16,030 nucleotides of DNA, taken from the NCBI GenBank assembly GCA_021299565.1, contig JAJTHA010000164.1, positions 1-16,030 on the forward strand, given 5' to 3'. Positions within the stretch are counted from its first letter, which is position 1; every line of letters begins with the position of its first letter. A program made the translations under genes and the position numbers. The DNA comes from Candidatus Caenarcanales bacterium. Its GTDB lineage: Bacteria; Cyanobacteriota; Vampirovibrionia; LMEP-6097. The notes below the pieces were generated by a model. It saw nothing but the letters and a program-made list of their open reading frames with translations, had not been told where the DNA came from and did no database searches. This document shows, one piece after another, positions 1 through 8,111 of this stretch.

Positions 1-1324
1 ATCTCGTCAAGAATTGATTGTTGATGATTTCAAAATTACCCCTTTTACATTTGCGACTTGCACGCATGAAAGCTATGCTGTTTTGATTGAAGCATATGGT
101 TCCAAAGTCTTTTATACAAGTAGTTTCAAGATCGACCAAACAAGCTTATTTGATAAAACAGATATTGCTGGAATTTGTGTTTATGGCTGCGCTAACGAAA
201 ACACAGCAAATCAAATCGACCTGATGATTTCAGATTCATCAAATGTTGAAAAAGAAGGCTATTCAAAATCCGAACTTGAGATTATCAATAATTTTAGAAA
301 TATTTTCAACTCAAATCCATCTAGAGTCATAGTTAACACCTACAGTTCAAACACTATAAGATTGCAAAATCTATTTAATTTGGCTGAGTCTTGCGACAGA
401 AAAGTTGCTTTATTGAATAGAGAAGCAAGAGAAGTCTTTGAGGCATTGAAGCAAACTGGAATTTTGAAATATAATCCAGCAAATTTAATTAGTATTAAAG
501 AAATTGATAATTATCCAGATAGTCAAATTTTAGTTATTTCTACGGCTCCAGAAGGAGAGGCAATTAGAGAGCTTGTGAAAATTGCATATGATAGAAGCCT
601 AGAAATACAGCTTAAAGAAGGCGATGTTGTGATAAATAGTGCAGATCTGCCTCCAGGTACTGTGCGTCAAATGGCTCAAATCTCAGATCAGTTTTTCTTG
701 AAAAAAGTCAAAATTGTTGGCGGAAGAGAATCAGGTGTGCATGTTGAAAACCATGCTATGACCGAAGAGATGAAATTTATGTTTAACATAGTTAGACCTA
801 AGTATTTTTTACCTGCTTTTGGTGAAACGCGTCATCTGGTTAGACACGCCAGACTAGCCTTGGAGACTAATTTTGATCCTGGATCTATGTATATTTTAGA
901 AAATGGAGACCAGATTCAAATTGCTAATAAAGAATTGATAGTAAAGTCTCATATTAATACCGATGAAATTTTATTTAACGATCAGCAGGATTTTCATGTG
1001 GATACCAAAATTGTCAAAGAGCGCGAGTCTCTAGCAAAAGAAGGTGTTGTAACTGTTACTTTTTCGATGAACAAGAAAAACAAAGTAGTTTCGGGACCAG
1101 TATTCTCAGCAAAAGCTTGTACTTTTTCGAACAATAAAGAATGGCGAGCATTTTGTTTGATGAATTCCACGGATATTATAAATGCTATTGAAAAACATGG
1201 CGAGGATAACCCGAATTCAAATATTGATGCTTATCAAGATTTGGTGAGAGATCATCTTAATCACATCATTAAAACTCAAATAGGTAAAAAACCCGCTGTA
1301 ATAGTGATGGCGAATCAGGTCTAG
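1..1324 (+). CDS. RNase J-like metallo-beta-lactamase/beta-CASP protein, 5'-truncated, probably non-catalytic
   Basis: The reading frame is open to the left edge (S-R-Q-E-L-I-V-D), so the gene begins outside the window; the TTG at 14 is not a real start. About 440 residues are visible: the second half of the beta-lactamase core, the beta-CASP domain and the RNase J C-terminal domain (GVVTVTFSMNKKNKVVSGP, ending KKPAVIVMANQV). RNase J is a 5'-3' exo- and endoribonuclease in mRNA decay and rRNA maturation. Family landmarks kept are ITPF, ISDSSN, YSSN, the beta-CASP His in VENHA (residue 247 counted from the TTG) and GETRHL. By hand alignment three metal or catalytic ligands are replaced: His of SHSIPDS by Thr (residue 15), Asp of HTGDFK by Ser (37) and His of PVHGE by Phe (269). 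The HxHxDH motif lies off-window. Known family precedent is RNase J2, a weak partner of J1. Homology is secure; inactivity is inferred. mfd follows at once. Confidence 0.88.
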   Translation, partial: SRQELIVDDFKITPFTFATCTHESYAVLIEAYGSKVFYTSSFKIDQTSLFDKTDIAGICVYGCANENTANQIDLMISDSSNVEKEGYSKSELEIINNFRNIFNSNPSRVIVNTYSSNTIRLQNLFNLAESCDRKVALLNREAREVFEALKQTGILKYNPANLISIKEIDNYPDSQILVISTAPEGEAIRELVKIAYDRSLEIQLKEGDVVINSADLPPGTVRQMAQISDQFFLKKVKIVGGRESGVHVENHAMTEEMKFMFNIVRPKYFLPAFGETRHLVRHARLALETNFDPGSMYILENGDQIQIANKELIVKSHINTDEILFNDQQDFHVDTKIVKERESLAKEGVVTVTFSMNKKNKVVSGPVFSAKACTFSNNKEWRAFCLMNSTDIINAIEKHGEDNPNSNIDAYQDLVRDHLNHIIKTQIGKKPAVIVMANQV

Positions 1325-1336
1325 GAGATAAAAATT
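1323..1336 (+). promoter_or_regulatory. Shine-Dalgarno AGGAG and probable AUU start of mfd
   Basis: AGGAG (1323-1327) overlaps the TAG stop of the RNase J-like gene and lies 6 nt before ATT at 1334. No ATG, GTG or TTG occurs in the mfd frame between that stop and TTG 1382, and TTG 1382 has no Shine-Dalgarno. The codons from 1334 encode residues that align with the Mfd N-terminus, which supports translation from this point. Confidence 0.5.
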
Positions 1337-4300
1337 TTACTATTAGACATCATTCAAAGTAAAAAAAAATTTCCTGAAATATTGCAGGAGCTTTACAAGC
1401 CAGGCAAGCTGATTTACGGATTAACTAATTCAGCCAAAAGCCTTTTACTGGCTAATTTATTATCCAAGTCCAATAAACCAATTGTTTTTATTAGTCAAAA
1501 TCATCATGAGGCTGCAACTTATTATAGAGAAATCAAAAATCTCTGCCCCAGCAAAAAAATATTTAATTTTTTGGCGCAAGAAGTTTCTCCTTATGATCAA
1601 ATTAGTTCGGATGTCAGTGTTCTTAATGCAGAATATGAGATTTTTGAATCTTGGGCAAAACTAGAAAGCTCTTTGACTATAGTTAATGTAAAAGCTTTAT
1701 CGCAACTTTATATTAATTCTACTGAGTTTAAAGATTCAAAAGTCACCTTAAAAGCAAATCAGTCTATTGAACCATTAGAACTTGCTCGCAAATTGATTTT
1801 ACTGGGCTATTTGAAAGAAGCCATGGTGGACAATCGCGGTACTTTTAGTGCCAGGGGAGATATCGTAGATATTTATCCTATTGTTGGTGAACCAGTCAGA
1901 ATAGAGTTTTTCGGTGATCAAATTGAAAATATCAGAAGTTTTAATACAAGTACCCAAAGGTCTATTAAAAAAATTGATGAGGCTTTAATACATCCTCGTT
2001 TTTCTTTAGTGCGCAAAGACAATGATGATCTGCATCAAAAAATAATTTCTAAGGCTCAAAAATATTCTTTAGATAAGTTGGTAGATCATCTCCAAGGAAA
2101 TCAGGACTTCGATCCAGGACTTTATTGGGAGGGAATAGAATACTTTAGAGAATTGGCTGGGCAAGATGCCAGTAATATTTTCGAGTTTATGCCATCAGCT
2201 TGTCACGTAGTATTGGATGAATGGCAAGATCTATTTAATCAATTGGAGCAGTGGGCAAAAAAACAAGATCAGTTTTATGCTGATGCGATTAAACAGTCAA
2301 AATTAATTCCACTTGATAATCTATTGCATTTAGATGCAAGTTCTATCGCTCAAAAAGTAAAAAATTGTCAGCTAATTAGTTACCTGCAAACAGTGCCAGA
2401 GTCAATTTCGGCAGTCGAGGATAATAGTTATCAATTTATAACTTATCCTGCTGAAAAATTTGCTAGTAAGGTAGAGGCATTTGTTGAATTTATAAAACTC
2501 AAGCTCAAAGAAAATCAAACCATAGTTATCTATAGTGAACAGCCTCAAAGGGTTTTGGGAATACTCAAAGAATGGGATGTGCCTGGAGTTTACAACCCCG
2601 CTTCTAATGAGGTTTTCAATCTAGATAGTTTTCTTGCTGACAATCAAGCAAAAGTTATTATTCAAAGAGACGGTCTAGAAGAAGGTTGTAAATTACCACT
2701 TTTAGATTTGGTTATTCTTACGGATAGAGAACTATTTGGAAGAAGTCGTCAGGCGATTGCCAAGCAAAAAAATACTCAATCTACCAAAACCAATAAAGCA
2801 ATTTATACGGATATCTCAGAACTAAAATCTGGTGATTACGTTGTGCATTACAAGCATGGTATCGGTATATATCGCGGTACTGAGTTCGTGACTCTTGATC
2901 AAGGGCGTTTAAGGCAAGAATATTTGGTTATTGAATATGCTGATGAAGCCAGAATTTTGCTTCCAGTGGATCAGATTAATCTTTTGTCCCGCTTCAATGT
3001 CAATCAGGAAGTGAAACCTAGACTATCCAAGCTAGGTGGTAATGAGTGGGAAAGAACTAAGAAAAAAGTCAAAAAATCCGTAAGGATCATCGCCCAAGAT
3101 TTAATCAATTTATATGCTCTTCGAGAAAAGCAAACTGGTTATAAGTATCCTCCTGATACTCCATGGCAAATAGAAATTGAAGATGCTTTTGCTTATCAAG
3201 AAACTGAGGATCAACTTAAAGCAATTGATGATGTCAAATCTGATATGGAAACTGATAAATTGGTTGACAGATTGATTTGTGGAGATGCCGGCTTTGGTAA
3301 AACAGAAGTGATTTTAAGAGCAGTATTTAAAGTTTTGATGGAAGGTCGTCAAGTAGCTATTCTTGTACCAACGACTGTTTTAGCTCAACAGCATTTTGAT
3401 GTCTTTAGTGATAGATACGCAGCTTATCCAGTTCGATTAGGTTTGTTGAGTCGTTTTCGTACATCAGCTGAACAAAGAGAAGTTACCATTAAGCTTAAAG
3501 CTGGTGAACTTGATTTAGTTATTGGTACGCATAGACTTTTGCAAAAAGATATTGTTTTTAAAAATTTAGGCTTAGTGGTAATTGATGAAGAGCAAAGATT
3601 TGGAGTTGCGCACAAAGAAAAACTAAAACATTTACGAAAAGATTTAGATGTTATATCCATGTCAGCGACACCGATTCCTAGAACTTTGCATATGTCACTT
3701 GCTGGAATCAGAGATATAAGTTTGATTACCACCCCACCTACCAATAGAAAGCCAGTCAAAACTTTTGTTGGTGATTACAAAACCTCAATTATCCGCAACG
3801 CCATACTCCATGAATTAGAGAGAGGTGGCAAGGTTTTCTTCGTGCATAATAAAGTTGAGGATATTGATAGAAAGGCTTTTGAAATTCAAGAAATAGTCCC
3901 AGAAGCTAATGTGAGATTCGCTCATGGGCAGATGAAAGATAGAGAATTAGAAGATGTAATGTTCTCATTTGTGAATGGAGAATTTAATGTTTTGGTCTGT
4001 ACCACAATCATAGAAACAGGTTTGGATATTTCAGACGCGAATACAATTGTTATTAATAATGCTAATAATTTCGGTTTGTCTCAACTTTATCAATTGCGAG
4101 GAAGAGTTGGAAGATCCGATGTTCAGGCTTATGCTTATTTACTTTATAACCCAGCAAATGAAATTTCTGATACAGCCAGAGAGCGCTTGAAAGCCATTAA
4201 AGAATTGACCAATCTTGGTTCTGGTTATCAGATTGCACTTCGCGATATGGAAATTAGAGGTGTTGGCAATATATTTGGTGCTGAGCAGCATGGGCACATG

Positions 4301-4855
4301 CTTTCTGTTGGTTTTGATTTATATTGTAAAATCCTCAGCGATACTCTTGAAGAGATGAAAGGTAATGCCGATGTGATTGATCCTGATACAGCATGTACCA
4401 TCGATATCAAAATTAATGCTTATTTCCCTGAAACTTGGATAACAGATGCTCAGCAAAGAATCAATGAGTACAAGAGATTATCAAATGCTTCCCAAGAAGG
4501 CATAATAGACATGTTGATTAACGAGTGGCAAGATAGATTCGGCAAATTGCCTCAAGAAGCTTTTCTATTGACTGAAATTGCCCGACTCAAGCTCTTGGCA
4601 AGTTCTGTTGGCATAAGAGCTATTAATCAAGAAGGTGATTTCATTAGATTTTCAAATGATTTACGCTTGCAAGCATGGCTGCAATTGCAAAGATTACTCC
4701 CAAGCGAATTAACTGGTAGAGCAACTTTTAAATCAGGAGCAGTTGGAGCCAGAAATGCTGGTTCTTTACTGACGTTCAGGCTAAGTGGTTTTGATAGTGC
4801 GACTAGATTACAATTATTGAGAGATATTATTGAGCTTTTAAAAAAACATAAATGA
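1334..4855 (+). CDS. mfd: Transcription-repair coupling factor Mfd
   Basis: Mfd is a cytoplasmic ATP-dependent DNA translocase that removes stalled RNA polymerase and recruits UvrA for nucleotide excision repair. Residue numbers here count from TTG 1382, giving 1157 residues; starting at ATT 1334 adds 16, for a usual family length of about 1170. The UvrB-like N-terminal module shows GLTNSAKS and RGDIVDIYP followed by EFFGD and TQRS. The RNA-polymerase-interacting domain is near 483-545 (GDYVVHYKHGIGIYRG, then EYLVIEYADEARILLPVDQ). The translocase has Walker A GDAGFGKTE (about 634), DEEQRFG (about 734), SATPIPRTL (about 760), ETGLDISDAN (about 878) and QLRGRVGRS (about 904). The C-terminal TRCF domain covers about 1000-1130. 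The start at 1334 is chosen because residues up to LIYGLTNSA match the family N-terminus (DIIQSKKKFPEILQEL) and an AGGAG lies 6 nt upstream; an annotation pipeline would likely pick 1382. Its TGA overlaps the next ATG. Confidence 0.95.
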   Translation: MLLLDIIQSKKKFPEILQELYKPGKLIYGLTNSAKSLLLANLLSKSNKPIVFISQNHHEAATYYREIKNLCPSKKIFNFLAQEVSPYDQISSDVSVLNAEYEIFESWAKLESSLTIVNVKALSQLYINSTEFKDSKVTLKANQSIEPLELARKLILLGYLKEAMVDNRGTFSARGDIVDIYPIVGEPVRIEFFGDQIENIRSFNTSTQRSIKKIDEALIHPRFSLVRKDNDDLHQKIISKAQKYSLDKLVDHLQGNQDFDPGLYWEGIEYFRELAGQDASNIFEFMPSACHVVLDEWQDLFNQLEQWAKKQDQFYADAIKQSKLIPLDNLLHLDASSIAQKVKNCQLISYLQTVPESISAVEDNSYQFITYPAEKFASKVEAFVEFIKLKLKENQTIVIYSEQPQRVLGILKEWDVPGVYNPASNEVFNLDSFLADNQAKVIIQRDGLEEGCKLPLLDLVILTDRELFGRSRQAIAKQKNTQSTKTNKAIYTDISELKSGDYVVHYKHGIGIYRGTEFVTLDQGRLRQEYLVIEYADEARILLPVDQINLLSRFNVNQEVKPRLSKLGGNEWERTKKKVKKSVRIIAQDLINLYALREKQTGYKYPPDTPWQIEIEDAFAYQETEDQLKAIDDVKSDMETDKLVDRLICGDAGFGKTEVILRAVFKVLMEGRQVAILVPTTVLAQQHFDVFSDRYAAYPVRLGLLSRFRTSAEQREVTIKLKAGELDLVIGTHRLLQKDIVFKNLGLVVIDEEQRFGVAHKEKLKHLRKDLDVISMSATPIPRTLHMSLAGIRDISLITTPPTNRKPVKTFVGDYKTSIIRNAILHELERGGKVFFVHNKVEDIDRKAFEIQEIVPEANVRFAHGQMKDRELEDVMFSFVNGEFNVLVCTTIIETGLDISDANTIVINNANNFGLSQLYQLRGRVGRSDVQAYAYLLYNPANEISDTARERLKAIKELTNLGSGYQIALRDMEIRGVGNIFGAEQHGHMLSVGFDLYCKILSDTLEEMKGNADVIDPDTACTIDIKINAYFPETWITDAQQRINEYKRLSNASQEGIIDMLINEWQDRFGKLPQEAFLLTEIARLKLLASSVGIRAINQEGDFIRFSNDLRLQAWLQLQRLLPSELTGRATFKSGAVGARNAGSLLTFRLSGFDSATRLQLLRDIIELLKKHK

Positions 4856-6012
4856 TTTATCGGATTTTAGTTGTATTTTGTTTGTTAGCGCCATTGCAAG
4901 CAAATGCTTCTATTGATAGAACTAAATTCGAAGCCATTTACCGAGATGCTTTTAATAGATTAGTTTCTTTGGATCTCTTTGCATCTAATGCTGAAGATCA
5001 AATGGCAAGTGAGATTAGACAAAAAATTCTATTGCAAATGTCTGAGGATAAATTGGAAGATCCAGCTGCGATTGATGCTCAATGGCAAGCTTTTATCAAA
5101 ACAAATTTCACAAGTTTGCAGGAATTTAATACAAAGATTGAAAACAGTTATTTGAAAATAGATCAAGTCAAACATAAATTCTTGGATAATCTCGAAATCA
5201 TTCGTTTTTTCAATACCGTGCTCAAGCCTCGTATCCAAAAAGACTATAATCTAAGAGAAAAACTTTTGACTTTATCTTTAAATCCGGATTTTATGATTGA
5301 TGCAACAGAGTTGAAAGAGGCGCGCTTGCAGGTCATTGAAGATTTTGGTGGAGAGCTTCAGCACAAAGCTTTCATGGTTAAACACAATTTAACTATCGAA
5401 GAAATGGATTTTTTGATTAATTCAAATATTCTCAAATCAAAACTGCTTAAAAAGATTATTAATAAAGATATTGAGGCTAATGAACCTTATGGACAAAAAG
5501 TCATAGAGAGAATAAATAACTATTTTAATAACTTTAATAATCTAAAAGAAGATGAATACCATTTCAAAGTTGCAATGATTGACAAAATTGTTCAAGATGC
5601 TGATCTCAAGCTGTGGGATGCTCATAACTATTTTGAGCAACAAAAAAAAATGACAGTTGATTTTCATATCGTTCCAGAAATTAACGTTTATCAGATGGCT
5701 ATCCCAATGACTTTATCTAGCAATCAATACCGTCACTTGGTCAAAAGTGCATTAATTGATCTTTCTAAAGAGACCAAATACTATAAGTTGAGTGATATTT
5801 TAGATTTGGGTGATCAATTGGCTTTGCTTGAGCTATACGCGGTTAAACCTAGAAGAACCTTGAATTATTCTCAAGCCTATCAAGAAATATTTTCAGGGCT
5901 ATATGATAAGAATGATCAAGAATTAGAAGCTATTGTTGAAAAATATTTCCAAAGAGAATCTATAGAATCTCTAAATACTCAAGTTCAAAATTCAGTCGAA
6001 CCAAAGATTTAG
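4852..6012 (+). CDS. Exported helical protein of unknown function, possibly SurA-like
   Basis: The ATG overlaps the mfd stop (ATGA), so translation is probably coupled to mfd. The first 19 residues form a signal peptide (short charged start, ILVVFCLLAPL, then ANA before Ser20), placing the 386-residue product in the periplasm. The rest is charged and predominantly helix-forming, with no further membrane segment. The part around ELKEARLQVIEDFGGELQH and NLTIEEMDFLIN, followed by long amphipathic helices, recalls the SurA/PrsA N-terminal chaperone domain (the NMTLDQMRSRL-type motif), and a SurA-type gene next to mfd is known in other bacteria. I see no parvulin isomerase domain, so at most this is a chaperone-only relative. 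That assignment is a weak inference; exported and helical is what the sequence shows. Its last 53 bp overlap the convergent RDD gene. Confidence 0.8.
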   Translation: MIYRILVVFCLLAPLQANASIDRTKFEAIYRDAFNRLVSLDLFASNAEDQMASEIRQKILLQMSEDKLEDPAAIDAQWQAFIKTNFTSLQEFNTKIENSYLKIDQVKHKFLDNLEIIRFFNTVLKPRIQKDYNLREKLLTLSLNPDFMIDATELKEARLQVIEDFGGELQHKAFMVKHNLTIEEMDFLINSNILKSKLLKKIINKDIEANEPYGQKVIERINNYFNNFNNLKEDEYHFKVAMIDKIVQDADLKLWDAHNYFEQQKKMTVDFHIVPEINVYQMAIPMTLSSNQYRHLVKSALIDLSKETKYYKLSDILDLGDQLALLELYAVKPRRTLNYSQAYQEIFSGLYDKNDQELEAIVEKYFQRESIESLNTQVQNSVEPKI

Positions 6013-7282
6013 CTTTCAGGCTTTCGGGAATTAATCTCATTCTTGGTATTTCTTTGCCAAAGTCTTCACATAATTTGTTAAAGATTTTGTTGCTGCTTGC
6101 CTCTGGTATGGTTACATTAGTTACAAAACCTGTTTGAGTATTGACTATCATCTCGATTTTATTCTTGAGTGGTTTTTCTTCATCACTTAAAGCTGAGATA
6201 GTTTCAATTGATAAATCCGACAAGTATTTGCGCCATAGTATTTTGATGGATTTGAGTTTGTCAATCAAATATAATTTGTCTTCGGGCTCAAGATTGTTGT
6301 CATTCAGGATATTGAGATCATCATTGGTCAGCTGAATTTTAATCCCATTTTCAATATATTCAATGTCAAATAAATCAAATAATTTTTCACTGATGATATT
6401 TTGTTTTGAAATCAAGAACTGACCATCGTAAATGCTGATATCTTTGGAATCAATATCTTTAATTATCAATTTTGGGATAGTTAATGCAAGATAGATTTTT
6501 TGATCTTCTGAATCCCAAAGCAAAAACAAATCCCAATATTTGAACCCTGCTGTTAGAGCATCTTTGAGAGTGACCTGATTATATTTGTTCTCGCTGTCGA
6601 AATGAAAATTTAAATATTCAGATCCTAGTAAAGCGGTAATGGTGCCGTTATGAAATGCGATTTTCTTTGAAGCCTCTGTCGCAAACTCTCCTGCTTGGTA
6701 ATAAGAATATTTATTATATCCTTCAAGACTTTTGCTGATTGCAATTGGACTTAAGACTATAGAACTTATTAGTACGAATGAAACAGATAGGCCAACTAAT
6801 AGGCTTGACAAGGCAATAAGATTTGAGATAAAGCCTAAAATCATTCCTTGTTTTTTTTGAACAACTTTTGAACCACCTAAAATATCGTGTAGTGCTCTTT
6901 TTTCAGAGTTAAAAGCTAGTGCAATGAAACCTAGTCCCAATGCTAAAAACGAGATGAAGCCAAATAATGTTCTGAGTAGTGTTGCCACAATATTGATTTT
7001 TTTAAATTCTTTGTGATCTATTATTCTTAAACCCAAAATTGCTTTAGCTAAATTTGCCCCTAGCAAGCATTGAAAAAACTGATCACTAATTAATATCCCA
7101 AAATAAACACAGCAAATTAAAATCCAGAAATTATAAGACCATAAAGTAAATGCAAGAGGTTGTAATACGTTTATGATACTTACTACTGATGCAGTCCCGA
7201 TTATGATAAATAATTGCGCTAAGTAAAAAGCAGATAATCTTTTGTAAAAACTTGCATTTTTATAGTTAGTGTTTGAGTTCAT
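5960..7282 (-). CDS. RDD-family membrane protein with a TonB-C-like C-terminal domain
   Basis: The N-terminal ~145 residues are an RDD domain: FYKRLSAF, then GANLAKAILGLRIIDH (75-90), a membrane segment, and KRALHDILGGSKVV (128-140). Hydrophobic segments lie at about 17-40, 43-66, 105-125 and 147-183, so there is one helix more than in a minimal RDD protein. In the first helix the usual R-to-D signature has Gln23 where Asp is expected. Residues ~185-440 are soluble. The last ~85 (about 351-437) follow the TonB C-terminal pattern of a helix, KIEMIV, a G-containing turn, VTNVTIPEASS, a helix, IPRMRLIPES and a final strand LVRLNFELEY, and align with the TonB encoded at 10272. The ATG overlaps the HAD gene's TGA, so it is the third gene of a tight operon. 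RDD proteins are poorly understood; some are linked to ion exchange. The RDD call is secure and the TonB-like domain is an inference. Confidence 0.88.
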   Translation of the reverse strand: MNSNTNYKNASFYKRLSAFYLAQLFIIIGTASVVSIINVLQPLAFTLWSYNFWILICCVYFGILISDQFFQCLLGANLAKAILGLRIIDHKEFKKINIVATLLRTLFGFISFLALGLGFIALAFNSEKRALHDILGGSKVVQKKQGMILGFISNLIALSSLLVGLSVSFVLISSIVLSPIAISKSLEGYNKYSYYQAGEFATEASKKIAFHNGTITALLGSEYLNFHFDSENKYNQVTLKDALTAGFKYWDLFLLWDSEDQKIYLALTIPKLIIKDIDSKDISIYDGQFLISKQNIISEKLFDLFDIEYIENGIKIQLTNDDLNILNDNNLEPEDKLYLIDKLKSIKILWRKYLSDLSIETISALSDEEKPLKNKIEMIVNTQTGFVTNVTIPEASSNKIFNKLCEDFGKEIPRMRLIPESLKAKSLVRLNFELEYLEIL

Positions 7283-8109
7283 CTACTAAATAACTTAGCA
7301 TGTAAATCATTTACGAACTCTAGCGTTTCTTTATAAGATTCAAAAACGATATCAACCAATTCTTTATCTTTCAGTATAGGACCTACTGCAATATTTTTGA
7401 CTTTAAGCCTTTTTTGGGGGTGCATCTTTTGATAGGATCTTAGAGCTTCCATTGCCTTATAATCTGCAAAACTATCTCCGAAGAAAAATACTTTTGTTGG
7501 TTCTGATAAATCTACTAAATCTAAAATATGATAAATCGCATCTCCTTTTGTATAAGGATATTTGGCATCCTTAAAGACAACCTCGCGTCCTAAATCATCG
7601 ATTTTCCATCGTTGAGAATTAAATAAAACAATCTCAATGATTTCCATTATTTTTGCTTTCTGCTCTTGGAAATCCTTAGCTTCAAAATATACAGAAAAGT
7701 CCCCTGGTGTAATTAAAAAATCTAAACTACTGGTTAATTTGGGTCCTAGAATGTCTTTGATAATATCAATAAACATTGTGGTTTCATCATAGGCACGATG
7801 AAATTCTTCTTTTGGATATCTCAAGATTTCGTTTTGTATAATTTGTTTACCAAATCCACAATATTTAGTTACGTTTTTTGGTAAATTTGATCTATAAATA
7901 TCTACATAGCTTCTTGCGGTCAAAATACTAATTTCAATTTGAGAAAGAGCATTGAGTTCCATTAATTTTTTGGCTACGATAGGATCTACTTTTGGATATC
8001 TATGATCCAAAGCTTCCACCGTATCAGGACGCAAGGTGCCGTCTACATCAAAAATCAAAAGAATTTTTTTGTATGAATCGAAATTTTGTTCTTCTACTAA
8101 AAAATGCAT
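7279..8109 (-). CDS. HAD-superfamily phosphatase
   Basis: A 276-residue cytoplasmic hydrolase with the four HAD motifs: DVDGTL (nucleophile Asp21, general acid Asp23), Thr64 in SILTARS, Lys188 in YTKGDAIYHIL, and GDSFADYKAME (211-220) with Asp212 and Asp216 for Mg2+. An inserted cap domain lies between motifs II and III. The architecture and the KGDA...GDSxxD spacing resemble type IIB HADs (Cof, sucrose- and trehalose-phosphate phosphatases), but the substrate cannot be read from sequence. The start follows the upstream stop as TAATAATG, with 2 nt between, so it probably depends on reinitiation; no Shine-Dalgarno is visible. It sits between a collagen-like exported protein and an RDD membrane protein, so a role in making a sugar or envelope precursor is possible but unproven. 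Confidence 0.87.
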   Translation of the reverse strand: MHFLVEEQNFDSYKKILLIFDVDGTLRPDTVEALDHRYPKVDPIVAKKLMELNALSQIEISILTARSYVDIYRSNLPKNVTKYCGFGKQIIQNEILRYPKEEFHRAYDETTMFIDIIKDILGPKLTSSLDFLITPGDFSVYFEAKDFQEQKAKIMEIIEIVLFNSQRWKIDDLGREVVFKDAKYPYTKGDAIYHILDLVDLSEPTKVFFFGDSFADYKAMEALRSYQKMHPQKRLKVKNIAVGPILKDKELVDIVFESYKETLEFVNDLHAKLFSR

Positions 8110-8111
8110 TA

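Noticed and set aside
1322..1324. UAG recoded as sense, making one RNase J-Mfd protein
   Set aside because: etfB and the RDD gene also end in UAG at expected family lengths, and AGGAG marks a new start, so UAG is an ordinary stop here.
1382..1384. TTG as the start of mfd
   Set aside because: It has no Shine-Dalgarno and discards residues that align with the Mfd N-terminus. Retained only as the fallback start.
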